DNA of 64,000 nt from Crambe crambe. Taxonomy: Eukaryota; Porifera; Demospongiae; Poecilosclerida; Crambeidae. The position numbers were made by a program, and so were the translations under genes. The stretch covers positions 310,001 through 374,000 of the forward strand of contig OZ004592.1 of the NCBI GenBank assembly GCA_963924555.1. The letters run 5' to 3'. Positions 34,215 to 47,400 of the stretch are shown here, piece after piece. Position 1 is the stretch's first letter, and each line of letters starts with the position of its first letter. Below the pieces are notes generated by a model that was not told the DNA's origin, ran no database searches, and worked only from the letters and a program-made list of their open reading frames with translations.

Positions 34215-36277
34215 TCATGGACTTTTCTGCTTCAATATGTAACGCTCCACTTTGGCTATGATATGTTTGGCATACATGTATTTGCGAGCAGATGGAAGAT
34301 GAGGTGTGATTTTCAAGATGAGCACTTTCCTCTGGCTGGGCACTGCGACATCAAGTGCTTTTTGTACCACATAGTTGCCATACTGATCTTTCATCAATGG
34401 CAGCATATTGCTACATACATTACATATTTAAAAAATTAAAATAAAAAAAATTAAAAAAAAAAAAAGAAAAAAGAAAGAAAGTGAAATGGCATAAAGAAAG
34501 GGCACATTGAAAATTTCGAACACCAGAATCAATGACACAGTACTATGTATCCATAGCAATGTCCTGTTTCCGCTCACCTCTCCTGCCCATAAAGTTCTTC
34601 TATTATTTCTGCAATCTCAGCCTGGGACCCATGGCTCAAACATTTCTCCAGAACATTGCTACAGAATGATTATAATGTAACATCTGATAGCATTGTTACT
34701 GTAGCTGCTGGCTGCATGTCATGTGAGTGAGTTATTGTTACTGTAGCTGCTGGCTGCATGTCATGTGAGTGAGTTATTGTTACTGTAGCTGCTGGCTGCA
34801 TGTCATGTGAGTGAGTTATGGTGATTGAACAATGTCCATAATCAAATCAATACATGCACAAACACTTGCTAAGTGACACCCAATGCTACACAGAGACACA
34901 CCCAAAGCATTGCACCCCACCCCATCACTACTACTTCCTCACCTGGCATGCTTCTGCAGTGCCAACAGGAAGACTTTGCCTCTGACTACATTGATGATCT
35001 GAGACTTGTAATAATGGAGGCCATTTTCCATCACATGCTGTATAACATAGTTCCCATACTGATCCTAAAAAAAAAAAACAACAATAAACAAAACCAACAA
35101 AAACAATCAAAACAAAACCAAAAACAACAACAAACAGTGACTACAGTAATTATTTAAAAAGTATTCCTTACCTGAATCAGATAATCAGCAAACAGAAGTA
35201 GTTCAGTCAATACTTGCTCCGTCTGTTGCTCTGAGCAATTTTCCAATATACGCTGCATCACACGGCACCCGTAAGGATGAGTGGCCACTTCCACACACTG
35301 CAATGCACACAAGTGTAATCAACACGTCAGTTGCAGTGAATGTGAGGTCTAATCAAGCTACTGTACAGATGGAAAGGGAGTCCAAACTTGCATACATTTC
35401 CAAGAATAGGATCTAGGAGAAGTTGCAGTACATAAGGAGGGACAGATGTGAAGCACTTTTGGATGACGTGGTTTCCATGTTGGTGCTTTATGCACTGCAA
35501 AGTGTGGCTCTGCAACTCTGCTAAGATATGAACCTGGAGCAGAGAAATAGATGATGTGAAAAAATTAAGCAAAGGTTCACCGAATATTTCATACTTGTAA
35601 ATGACAGGGAAAAGTGTCCAGAGCTTTCTGGATCACCCTGCACCCGTATAGGTGCAGCGAGAGAGCACAAACATGTCCTTGCAACTTCCTTGACAGCAGA
35701 ATCTTCTGTTCCTCTGTACCAAAGTCAAAAAACTTCTGGACCACGTAATTGCCATACACATCGACCATCAAATCACAAATGACAGGTAAAACTTCTTCGA
35801 AGACCAGCTGTATCACATCCAAGTCCACCACCTCCATTTCTTTCTGTATGAAGCGAGAACCATGCTGGTCTTTCGAGAGAGCCACATAGAGCCCTCTCAA
35901 TTCCTCAAGTTCAAATCTTGGTGAATCACTTGAGAACAACTTCATCAGCTTAGATGTTTCATTCTTGCTGCTTTCTCTGAAGTTATTTGCAATCTTTTGG
36001 TTTCGGCTCCTATTCATCAGTGTGGCCCTCAGCAGGTTGTGAGGACCGAAAGTCTCTACAGCTGCTTCAGGATTCCAGTTGGGAAGAAAATCCAAAATCT
36101 GTGCATGTTTCCATGCAGAAATGCAGAGATTAATATTCTCCATCTGGTCAATGTCCCAGTTGCTACAGCTACAGCTAACACTTAACTAGCTATAGTAAAG
36201 ACGTTTTTTAGCTAGCTAGCTACCTTGTCCATGTTGAATGGGAAGGATGATTCCTTTGGCCAGTTCTCACACTCCAT
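34215..36277 (-). CDS. PUM: Pumilio-family RNA-binding protein, short N-terminus
   Basis: Start MECENWPKESSFPFNMDK, then exons carrying eight Puf repeats. Recognition helices in order: HGSRFIQ, YGNYVVQ, YGCRVIQ, HGNHVIQ, YGCRVMQ, YGNYVIQ, ASNVLEK, YGNYVVQ. These are the same base-reading residues as human PUM1 repeats 1-8 (SR-Q, NY-Q, CR-Q, NH-Q, CR-Q, NY-Q, SN-E, NY-Q), which read 5'-UGUAUAUA. The C-terminus is PSARKYMYAKHIIAKVERYI, the usual cap. Fewer than 150 residues precede repeat 1, against several hundred in vertebrate PUM1/2, so the long regulatory N-terminus is missing or encoded by unseen upstream exons. Pumilio binds 3'UTRs and recruits deadenylases. Confidence 0.93.
34690..34820. 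repeat. 42-bp tandem repeat in Pumilio intron
   Basis: Three near-identical units contain ACTGTAGCTGCTGGCTGCA and GTCATGTGAGTGAGTTAT, with a period of 42 bp. Confidence 0.92.
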
Positions 36278-36743
36278 AGCTATTGACTCTGTAACGTCGT
36301 CTAACTTTAGTATCTAATTAGCTACTTTAGTAGCAGTTTGAACACTTGTGTGTGCCTGCACTGACGTGAGAGCTGCTCAATACAATGGACACAAACTGAC
36401 TCACTGGCCTGCTTTATTCTGACTACTTAACTTTGCATGCATGGATAACTATGTGCGGTTTTGGTGGTCAGTTGATGGTTGCATGGTTGTGGTCACATTA
36501 TAAGTCTTGCTGGGGGTACATGTACTGCAGGATTAGTGTGAAGAGTGGGTATGACTCAAACCTTGTGATGATGCAATGTGTAAATTTGTGAAAGGATGCA
36601 ACATTTGTATCAGTTTGGTTGCAATTAGCAAGAATTCTTTTTTATCACCTCCTTCATCAACTTAGCTAACTTAACTACAAGAAAGACGTTCGTTCAGTTA
36701 GTGTTTGGCAGAGAAGTTCTTTCATGCAACAAAGCCTGTCATC
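36278..36743. other. Divergent spacer between Pumilio and adenylyl cyclase
   Basis: 466 bp between opposite-strand starts, with no TATA or NRF1-like site that I could see. It may also hold a 5' exon of the adenylyl cyclase, because the only in-frame ATG for that gene lies rather late. Confidence 0.4.
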
Positions 36744-37678
36744 ATGAGGCTATTTTTATCCTCTCTCTCCAAGAAATTGGTTGCTGTCTTAAAGTGGACG
36801 CCTGCTTTGAGTCTGTATCACATCTCCCACGACAAACAGCAAATCCTCAGCAGCTTCCAAGACAAGATTTTTGGCGAGAATATCCAATATATCTACCTCA
36901 CTATCATCTTTTTGAGCATTATTTTCTTTGTGACTGTTGGCTTATGTGGTTTGATTACCACGGTTATCTTTCATCAAATATTTGATAGCAATCCTCGCTC
37001 TATCTTCCTACTGGTGTGCATGGCAGCCAACATCATCTACAATTTGTTCTTATTGGTCATTTTAAAAGTGGATTTCCTGAAGAAGAAAGTACAGGAGTTG
37101 TTTTGGTTGCTGGATATCATGTCCTTCATATTCTTTGGGATTATGGTGACTATGTTCAATGCCCTGTGCAGCCCTGAAGCCCCAGTGTATGACTGTGTAG
37201 CGAGCGCCATTTTGCAGAGCAGTACAATCATCTTCTACTTCCAGAATTCATTTGTGGTGTCTGTTTTCTTTTGGATCACAAGCATCTCTTTCTCTTTCAT
37301 CCCCTATTTGATGGGCAGTACTCGAGGATTTGCATCCAGTCCTGTTGTGAGTTGCTAGCCACAAAATAATGTCTGCATGCATCATGCATCATTATACTTC
37401 ATCAACTAGCTCTTGTGGTGGCTAGCTAGCTATGATAAGTGCAGGGGGTATGGTGGAGAAGAGAGAAGAGGTGTGGGACTTGCTTCTCTCTTCATGTCTC
37501 CTTCCATTTTGTGTAGCTGTTTGCCACTTTCCTCTTGATGCTCTCCATTTTTGTGATTGCTCTCATCGTCCACCTGCTGGTCACCTTGCAGAAGAGGGTC
37601 ACCTTCCAAAAAGTGGAGAACAGTGTGGCCACTCATCTGGAGGCTGAACAGGAGAACTACAAACAGGTAGCTTGAATG

Positions 37679-37724
<46 letters not shown>

Positions 37725-40700
37725 TCTGGAATCTTCCTCTCTTAAATTACTTTTATTTTAGGAGAAGCTTCTTCTTTCCATTTTTCCTGTGGATGTGGCG
37801 CAAGCTATTCAGGAGGAGCTGAAGGAGAAGGACAGCGAGGAGATGTCAGACTTCCGTCACCTCCACATTACTCGTCATGAGAACATAAGGTATACAACAG
37901 AGAGTACACTATCTGGATGAGAACTCTTGGTCAATAAACATGCAGGGGTTGTATCCTCATAATAATTATAACTGACTCGTAGCAAGTTAGCCCCTGTTAA
38001 TTTGACCCCTCACTATGCTATGTGGTTTGCTGTGATTTGCTCCACGGTTCCATCCGCTAACAACTGTAAGTCATTATCTCTGACTCTCTTTCCAGCATCC
38101 TCTTTGCCGACATCAAGGGCTTTACCAATCTCTCTTCGCGAGTCTCAGCTCAGGCATTGGTCCAAACACTCAACGAACTCTTTGCTCGCTTCGACTATCT
38201 AGCGGAGGTGAGTTGGCAGCTGCCCAAATCAACCATTGCCAATACCTAGCAACAATGGTTCCGGAATGAGACTTAAAATTAGGTGTTTCCCTCTCATGCA
38301 GACCAATCACTGTCTTCGTATCAAGATCCTGGGAGACTGCTACTATTGTGTGTCGGGTTTGTTTGAGTACCGACCTGACCACGCCCAGTGCTGCGTGGAA
38401 ATGGGACTCCAAATGATTGAAGTCATCAAGTAAGACATCAAAATTCAAGGGGGAGGTGGGTGGAATCAACTAATGTGCACAACCTCGACCCATTGACATT
38501 AATGCTAGTTTGTTGGGAAGGGGAGGGAGGGGTCCTTAGCTTGATGGTCAAAGCAGTTACAAGTACAGTAATTATGGTGAACACACCCCTGTTGGTGGGT
38601 TGGGATATACTGTGCCCCAACCTCCTCCTTGTGTGCAGTTAATTTCTCTCCCCCAGAGAGAGTCATTTAATGTTTGAATAATTGGCAGCTGTCAGCTGAT
38701 CTGATGAGCATGGGAGGCTCCTGGAAACTTTGATGTGTTTTGCATGCAGCATAGACCACTGAACAGCTGTTAATTTCTCTGCAGACTGGTTGCTGAGGAA
38801 ACTGGTTATGACATTAGTATGCGAGTGGGTATTCATACTGGTTCTGTCCTCTGTGGACTGATTGGTCTTCACAAGTGGCAGTTTGATGTGTGGTCACATG
38901 ATGTGACAATAGCCAATGAAATGGAAGCAGGTGGCATACCAGGGTGAGTACGTCACATTAATGGAAGGGGCTTCCCCACATGACCACTCCCCTTTCCAAT
39001 CCTGCAGGAAAGTGCACATTAGTGAGCGGACACTAGAGCAGCTGGATGGGAAGTATGAGACCGAAAAAGCCCATGGAAAGACACGCAGTGCATGCCTCAA
39101 GCAGAATAACATGGAGACCTACTTCATCATCAAGCCAATAATCCGTACAGTTAAGGTCAGAAGGTCACATGACTGTCATGTGAACTATCTGCAGATTAAC
39201 TTAATTATGATCTGTAGGAGAATGACATTAGCCATATTCTGAAAGATTTAAATGCTGATGTTCTTTCTGTAATGTCTGAGGCAAATGTGCCTGGGAGTCC
39301 CACCCCCCTCTCTCCCCTCGTGGGAAAGAAGTCAAAGAAATCGAAGACGAAGGACTCAGTCATTGTGATAGAGAATGAGTCACTGGCTGGAATTAAGGGG
39401 TTGTTCCTGGGTAATTACGAGGACCGAAGAAAGTTCGGAGTATCGGAAATCATGAGCACACTGGGAATATCTGTAAGGTTTTGGGATATTTGGTAAGGGC
39501 TGGTATAAGAAAGCCAATTGATTCACTGATAGGGTGCAAAGGGAAGTTTAGTTCCAGCTAGTGGAGAAGAAACAGGTAAGAGCCTTGCCAGGAAGAGGGA
39601 GTACCTACTTCGCTTGAAGGAAGCCATTGTATCTGGTGGCAGTGATAAAGTATGGAAAGATTCCATTAAACCATTCCCTCTCAGCTTCAAGGACAGCAAA
39701 ATAGAAGCCAAGGTATGTGCAGTACCTGGTTTGGATGGTACGTTGTAATAACCTATCTTTAATTGTGTTAAGGGATGGGTGGTTGTTATATTTTTGAGTA
39801 GAGTGGTTATTATAATAACCATGTTATGGGGTGGTTGTAATAACCATGTGAGTGGTTGTAATAACCATGTTATGGGGTGGGGTGGTTGTAATAACCATGT
39901 GAGTGGTTGTAATAACCATTTCTTTTCTGATGCAGTTTATTCATGAGTGGAATGAGCCCATCCACTTTTTCTCTGTGGGTTTATTGTGTGTGGTGTTCCT
40001 GTTCTACATGGTGCAGCTGCTGGTCCTACCACGGAACCGCACCGCCAGCATCCACATCTCCTTCATCATCACCTTGCTCCTCACAGCACTCATGTCTGCT
40101 GTCTCCCTCACCCGCAACATCAATGTAAGCCACGGTGTACCCATGTATGTATGTATGTGTGTATGTATGTATGTATGTATGTATGTAGCTCTTGAGATCT
40201 CCTCAACTCCTGGCCATTCACCACTTTATCACTTGTAATCGCTACATTCGTTACTCTATCTTCCTGTCCTTGTGGTTGCTGGCATTCTTTTCCTGCTCAT
40301 TGGGCCTGGTCAGTCATGCAGTCACATGACACTCACATGATCCAGCTGCTGCTAATTAGCTACTCTATTGTGTGTTCACTTTGTGTAGTTTTATTGCACT
40401 CCAAATGCTCCATTTGTGCACCCCCTAAACACCTTCAACACTCAAAAGGAACGATGTGATTATGTGCAGGTAAAGTCTCCACACGATAATTAATAGGGAC
40501 TCTCCCTTCATTAAATAATCCCCTTCTTTTGTTGTGCAGTTCTACTTGGCCCGGCTGGACATCTTGATGATGTTCATAATGATGCCCCTGACAGATATTC
40601 CTACCCTTGGCCGTTTGCTGGCCTCCATATTTGGACTGGCCTACATCCTGGTTCTCACCCCATATAGTTTCCTTGACACGTTCCTTCTCTACTACTACTG

Positions 40701-42617
40701 GCTCTACAGAGACCAGGGGAAAAGGTATGCGAGATACAGACCATTGCAAGACTGGCTGTATTTCATTTGCTGTTTCTTCTCCTCACTCATAGCCAAGTCC
40801 TCAGTCGATACTTGACGAGCTACATCTTCCATGCCATCATTCTGAGTTTTGTATGTCTTTCTGGAATAGTGATAGCTCGCCAATACCAGTACACCAAAAG
40901 GATCAACTTCCTCAAGAGAATGCACGTAAGGCACTGAGGTCTCCCCCTCCTAATAGGCATCATTGGTCCTGACTCCAGGTCAGAATAATTATGTTGCCTT
41001 CCAATTTGGTTGTCCCCTCCCATAGTTGTGGATCTGGATTGGTACATACTTGTTGCCATGGTGATATGTTTATGTTTGCAGATGACTGACGACAAGAGGG
41101 AAGTGGAAAATATCCAAGTTCGCAATTACGTGTTGCTAAGCAACATCCTCCCCAACCATGTGATCAACCATTTCCTGAAGCCTGATGTTAATCCTCGGGT
41201 ATGGACTCTCCCTGTGTGTGTTCCACAGAGATAAACATGGCATTATTGTCTCTCATCGCTGCAGGATTTGTACTCTGAGTTCCATCCTGAGGCTGGAGTG
41301 ATGTTCACATCCATCCAAGGCTTTGCTGACTTCTATGATGAGCAGTCTGTCAATCAGCAAGGGATTGAGTGTATTCGCTTCCTGAATGAGATCATTGCTG
41401 ACTTTGACCAGTTGCTGATGGAGGAAAGGTTCCAGACCCTTGAGAAGATCAAGACCATTGGTTGCACCACTTACATGGTGGCCTCTGGTCTCAACCAGGA
41501 GGTAAGAAAACATGGCAATGTAAATGCAGAAGAGAAGCATGAAAGTAAGAGATAAGTCCCTTGCAATTTGCACATCCTTACAGAGTTAATTAACAATTGT
41601 GTAGTTAAAGGGGCAACTTTAATTAACATTTGTGTATTAATTGAAGGGGCGACTTGCCAAGGACTGGAAGCATCTTGAGACTCTCATGGACTTCTCCTTT
41701 GCCTTGCGCAAGAAATTGGATGACATCAACCTTGAGTCCTTCAACACCTTCAGCCTGAGGATTGGGCTAAGTCATGGGCCTGTAGTGGCAGGCGTTATTG
41801 GGGCCAAGAAGCCACAGTATGACATTTGGGGAGACACTGTCAACATTGCCAGTCGCATGGAGAGCACAGGACTCAAGGGCTGCACTCAGGTAGGTGCAAT
41901 CTCAAGGGATGGGTACTATAGTTACAGGGGTAATCTCAAGGGATGGGTGCTATAGTTACAGGGGTAATCTCAAGGGATGGGTGCTATAATTACAGGGGCG
42001 ATCTCAAGGGATGGGTACTATAGTTACAGGGGTAATCTCAAGGGATGGGTGCTATAATTACAGGGGCGATCTCAAGGGATGGGTGCTATAGTTACAGGGG
42101 CGATCTCAAGGGATGGGTACTATAGTTACAGGGGCGATCTCAAGGGATTATGCTGAACATTTCTGTTATTTGTGTTGTGGTATTTTCCCCAAGTCTTAAG
42201 TTTTTCATGAGTTAAAAGTGAATCTAGGGACCATGCTGAATGGTTAGATTCACATATGAGTGTTATTGATCTCATTTAAAAATTGGCCATTTTTTTCCAA
42301 GTCTATGAAAATGGCTAAAAAAATTTTGTGACTGTTTAGGTTTTAACAGTCAAAAGTGAATCTGGGCACCATGCTGAATGGTTAGATTCACATTTGAGGG
42401 TTATTGGTCTCGTAAAAAATTTGAGATGGCATAAGTTACAGGATGGTTTTTCCATGTGGTGTGTGTGTAGGTGGTGCAAGAGACACAAGCTCTGCTGGTT
42501 ACTCGAGGCTACAAATTTGAGTTTAGGGGAGTGGTCTCTGTCAAGGGCAAAGGTTCCCTCATCACATACTTTGCACAAGAGGGCCCCCCTAAGAGGGGCA
42601 GGAGTGCACTTCCCTGA
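36744..42617 (+). CDS. Membrane (class III) adenylyl cyclase
   Basis: The layout is the classical two-cassette one. Membrane block 1 is [18 protein letters not shown] through [17 protein letters not shown] and [16 protein letters not shown]. Cyclase C1a follows: [79 protein letters not shown]. Membrane block 2 begins [21 protein letters not shown]2a reads [78 protein letters not shown]. Metal-binding Asp residues in C1 and the purine-binding Lys (KIKTIG) and Asp (YDIWG), plus the transition-state Asn-x3-Arg (NIASR), are all present, so it should make cAMP. The N-terminus is short and a 5' exon may be missing. Subtype is not assignable by eye. Confidence 0.92.
37680..37721. repeat. (TC)n microsatellite
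   Basis: About 20 TC dinucleotides immediately downstream of an adenylyl cyclase exon donor, with one CA interruption near the end. Confidence 0.95.
39785..39925. repeat. Repeated hairpin-prone GGTTRTAATAACC units in adenylyl cyclase intron
   Basis: GGTTGTAATAACC, itself a palindrome, is repeated about five times with GTGGT/GGGGT spacers just before the exon at about 39935. Confidence 0.8.
41898..42146. repeat. 34-bp minisatellite, about seven copies
   Basis: The unit ATCTCAAGGGATGGGTRCTA plus TAGTTACAGGGG(T/C)A repeats with a 34-bp period, starting right after the 5' splice site of the last adenylyl cyclase intron. Copies alternate between GGTAC and GGTGC and between GGTA and GCGA variants, so there is a higher-order pattern. 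Confidence 0.92.
42212..42415. repeat. ~136-bp tandem duplication
   Basis: AAAAGTGAATCT(A/G)GG(G/C)ACCATGCTG and GTTAGATTCACAT occur at about 42216 and 42352. Within each copy GTGAATCTA and TAGATTCAC also form a hairpin. Intronic. Confidence 0.8.
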
Positions 42618-42798
42618 AAAATCAGCAGTAAATCATAACTATTTGACTTTCTATAGTAGGTAAAGTATCGTTAACTCTATTATCGCCATAATCATTATAG
42701 TTTTAGTTATGACGATCATTTCCAAAGTATCATGTGTTATAATAGTAAGCGCACGCGCATATAGGCATCATTAGTATGACGATCATTTCCAAAGTATC
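42618..42798. promoter_or_regulatory. PIGL upstream region with NRF1-like site
   Basis: AGCGCACGCGCA at 42749-42760 differs from the NRF1 consensus only at the first base. ATGACGATCATTTCCAAAGTATCATG appears twice, at about 42710 and 42776, as a direct repeat that includes the PIGL start codon in its second copy. Confidence 0.45.
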
Positions 42799-44217
42799 AT
42801 GTATACTGTCATCAGTGTTATCATCATCATTGCATTATTACTTCTTTATGTACTATGGAAGGAAATTGGTGGAAAAAGTTCCTTAAAACCGTCAGGGAAT
42901 GTGCTCCTAATTATTGCACACCCTGATGATGAGTGCATGTTTTTCTCCCCCTCCATCCTGGCTTTGACACGACATAGCAATGGCATCTACTTGTTGTGTC
43001 TCTCAGAAGGTAAACAGTCTTTATTATCCATTTCTATCAATTGAATAGTTGCCTGCAGGGAACTTTTATGGAAAAGGTTCTATTCGACAGGCTGAACTCA
43101 ATAAAAGTGCAGAGGTCCTTGGGATCAACTGTGACCACATCACTATCATTAATGACAGGAAGTTACCAGATGACCCTCAGGTTCAGTGGAATATGGACAC
43201 CATAGAAGACTACATCATTAAAGCAATACGAAAACATGATACACGAATGGTGAAGAATTTTAACTTACAATTTCCTCTTACAGTTAGAATCAGGCTTTAA
43301 TACTAGAGTTTCTGGAGTTTCCATAAAAAGGAAGCTCTTACTTCTCTTTCACTATCCAGATTATCACATTTGATCATGGAGGTGTTTCAGGTCACCCTAA
43401 TCATGCAGCCATAAGCAGAGCAGTGAAGTGAGGTTGCCTAGCTAATTGTACATGTGCATTTGATGGCTATGTCTCTTTTTTCCCCACCACACCCTGCAGG
43501 AGAATGTACCACTCACACAACTCTGGTATGCTGTTATCCAATTATGTCCAATTAGGTGGTGGCATGTGTGTTATTCACTTCACACTGTACAGCAGGTGGT
43601 TTGCACATTCTACTATTAGAAACCACTAATCTATTGAGGAAGTATACAGGTGTACTGGACTTACCGCTCACCATGTTTTCCTCAAAGTAAGTAAAAACAA
43701 AAAATTGTCAACAAGTAGTTTGTGTAAAGTTCAAGGGACAGTTTTTTTTGTGAATCAGCTCTGTTTGTAACTAATCAGATCCACAGGATACAGCCAGTTC
43801 CTTCCCTTACAGACACAAACATGACATGACCATGTCAAAGTTGTTCAAATTTGGTCAATCCCTTGCCACAAATATGCTGGGAATGATGAGGTAATTCTCC
43901 ATTGCAAATTCCCCAGGGGGTGCATGTGAGTAATTTCACAGATGATAGGATAGAAGGTGAAAATTGTATTGTGGGGGTAAAGTTCTTTGTGTTTCAAAAG
44001 TGCATGTTTCACTAAATTGCAGCTGCTATGCTGTGGGGAGTATCCAGGATTATCTGAAGGCTCGGGTAAGTGAAGCTAGCAATGGAAGTACTTTCACAGC
44101 TCCTCTGCATTTCAGAAAGCCATGGCAGCCCATCAGAGTCAGTATGTGTGGTTTCGTCGTCTCTACATCACCTTCTCTCGCTATATGATCATAAACACTT
44201 TCAAAGAGTTGAAATAA
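42799..44217 (+). CDS. PIGL: N-acetylglucosaminyl-phosphatidylinositol de-N-acetylase
   Basis: Seven exons (42799-43009, 43059-43249, 43360-43427, 43500-43525, 43596-43686, 44023-44065, 44116-44217) close in phase to 243 aa (human 252). An N-terminal membrane anchor ([17 protein letters not shown]) precedes [16 protein letters not shown], which carries the AHPDDE zinc/catalytic motif. GISGH-type [15 protein letters not shown] and the conserved end [19 protein letters not shown] follow. PIGL removes the acetyl group from GlcNAc-PI in step two of GPI-anchor synthesis, on the cytosolic face of the ER. Exon 5 has two AG acceptors three bases apart (43592 and 43595). A possible in-phase cassette exon (about 43807-43890) lies in the last long intron. 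Confidence 0.93.
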
Positions 44218-44495
44218 TTATAACATTAGATTATACAATAAAACATAAGCATAAAAATACAAGCTGAAAATGATATTAATTTTATGCATGGAGTTTTGTG
44301 CAGACAAAGTATTACACAAGCAATCAGTTAAGTAGTTTTAAGGACAAATAGTCAGATCAAGAGGGCAGAGATGAATGATCCATAACTAAAGCAGTACAAT
44401 AGGTAGAGCATGCTAAAAAAACAAAAAACCATGACAGACGAAACATACAGTACAGTACTCTATGAAGAGAAAATGGAGGGGTGTGGTTAGACTGG

Positions 44496-47400
44496 TCACG
44501 CTGCCTCTGCTCCATCTTCCACTACAGTTTCCGGTGTCACGTACAAGGGATTATCCTTTGCGACTCTGTAGGGGGATATAGATGCTTAAGGCTCCATTCG
44601 TTACTTTTCAGGCTAGTGTCATAGCAACGTCTGAGATCTAAGATAGACACCTGTTTGTGTTACTTACGCATTGATATCAGTGTCAAACTTGGCCAACTTC
44701 GTGTCTGGGTGGTTCAAATACTTGTAGAGGCCATAAGCAACACCGGCCAACACCGCAGCAATGAGGAGAACACCCAACACAGCCAGCACAATCCCCACGA
44801 TGCAGCCAGTATCACACTTGCTCCCACTAGCCCCTGTATTCCCTGTTCCTGCTGTAGTAGTCACAATATTCCTCACTATGAGAGAGAGAGAGAGAGATTT
44901 GTCATCATTTATGCAATACCATACCTAGGAATGAATGTACACTACTCAAGACCTAAAATGGTACCATCTCTACCCAAGAATGGCTGGTAGAAGGATCTAG
45001 CCATTATGGATAATGTATTGAAACAAGTCCTTATGTGTGATGGGAAAGAAGGTGGGTGCACCCCTTAAGAGTAATGGAGTAGAACATGTGCAACCCTTTA
45101 TGGTTAATGGAATAAAGGGGGTGGGAGAGTACATATCACAACTTCTCTCTTAATAGGGAGCAAGTACACATGATATGATTATGCGCTTGAGGAGATCTTA
45201 GCTCAGAAACCTGTTTTTGACAGTGCTTACATAGCAACTGCAATCTGATAGCTGTTATCAAATGTCTTATTTCAAAACAAGTGAAGTCAAACCATAAACA
45301 GTCACGAACACAGACGTTCACAAGATCTGTTTTCCAAATAATTGGAAAGGAGGAAACTAAGAATATTTTTTAACAAAGCTACAATCAACTTGTTCGTCAT
45401 TTCAGCTGTTTTTATGCCCACTGAAGATGAACTATGTACAGTTATCACATGATTGCATTGAACCGCACCATTAACATTGACATCATGAATGTTTGATGGT
45501 GAACATCACTGATTATCACATGAAAGAAGTGAGGGAGTGACACCCAAGCCGGAACAAGAGGAACTTTGACCACCCAGCTGATTTGACCTCATGTAATCAG
45601 ATCCTTTGCTGATGCACAGGACAGTGTTATTGCTACAGCTAGTTAAATCTTGCTTAAAGCTACGAGCAGCATGAGTGATATGTCAGGATCCAGGAATTCT
45701 TGCATGCTGAGATCACATAATTGCATTGAACCAGACCATTAATATTGACATCACGAATGATTGATGGTGAACATCACTGATTGTAATGAGGGAGTGACAC
45801 CCAACATAACCATACAGGTGCAACAAGATGAACTTTGATCACCCAACATCACCTAGAAACTCTATGCTAGCATGCTGGTAGCTTGAAGTCATCAACAGTT
45901 AACTAACTGTAGCAATGATTAGGATTATAATGTGAACACTGTCCTGTGCATCGGCAAAAGGATCTGATAGTACATGAGGTCAAATAATATAGCCAGTTGA
46001 GTGCGAGAGAACTGTAACGTGTAGATGACAACTGAAGCCAGTATTGTCAGGGAAGCCATTAATGGTACCTTTCAAGGCAATACCACCTGTTTGGAGTGAG
46101 TGACTAATTAAGTGAAAGCCTCACTTCCCGATAGTTAGAGCACCTAGAGCCCACCCTGGTAGAGAGGTAAATTCTGGAAGGGGATGTGAGGCCACTCCCC
46201 TCATGAACTGTCACAGATCCTATAGTCTTGCTATGCATCATCTCATCTTGCTAAGATATTCACGTGTTTAGATTGCTGACTTGTGCCTATTAGCATAATA
46301 ATGCACACTCACTAAAATAGGCCAGTAAGTTTGATGTAATCCAGAACCCACAGCTCATGATTATACTAATCTGACCATATTCATTTGTTAGGGTCTATAC
46401 AAGGTTAGGTCTGAGTGGGAGACTAGAATATTCATAGACTGGGTCACTGTCAGCAGCACTCTGACACACTTACTGTATTCAATGTCATTCAATCAATCAA
46501 CAGTGATGTTTTTATAATGATTGAACTAAATGTCCATTCATACCTCTTGTCCCATAATTTCATGTTGATTTACAGGTAATTAAGGCTAACAGATGGCTCT
46601 GCAGAGAGCAAGTCCCTCAATACTTAACACAAGATGGAGAGTAACTATTATCCAACCTAATAAGCAAAGCCAGCCAGCAAGGTATGCAGACATGGCACTG
46701 TCTGTGGGAGACATAACAGGATTGTGGCCACTTTAACAATCTTCTCTAACATTGCTTGCCAAAATAATATTCTTTGAGACTCTCAGAGCAAACATACATG
46801 AGGAGAAGGATACCATGGTTGCCATGCAAAAAACAAAAAAACAAACATACTGAAAAAAAAAATCTAGTCATGCAAGCAGCTAGTGACCTTATAAAGACTC
46901 CTCATTTGGGGGCATTCCATATAATCAACACCAATTGAACTAGGTAAACACTAATACGAAGGTGAGGTGTAATTTTATCAATTCCACACAGGACATCCCT
47001 TTAACCACAACATATGAGAAATAAGACCCTACATTGTGAGAACCAAGCTAATCCCACGTGCAGGTGACTCCCCAGTGCTTTTGTGAAGTGGAATGTGTCA
47101 GTTTTGGAAGAAAAGGTATTCTGCATCATTCTATTTGTAACTGGTGGGAGTACAGGAATAGACATTTAGGCTCCATTCCGTTAATCAGAAAATTATGCAA
47201 AGAATGTTAATACTGACTGCATAACAACAAGACATTACCTATCATGTACTGCCAAACATAAGCACTCACCACTTGGTCCAGTGCCAACAGGTCAGGGGTA
47301 AGTACTTAACATGCTAAAGGTTTATTACATGCTAAGATGTGAGGTAGATAGAAGCCTAGACAGAGAGGATGTTTTAGACAGAGAGGTGAGACCTAAAAGG

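Noticed and set aside
33686-34830. Short tandem repeats considered as CRISPR-like arrays
   Set aside because: Units are in direct contact without unique spacers, and the context is an animal genome.
36705-36743. Extension of adenylyl cyclase to 36705 (AEKFFHATKPVI)
   Set aside because: It starts with TTG; the first in-frame ATG is 36744, though an upstream spliced exon remains possible.
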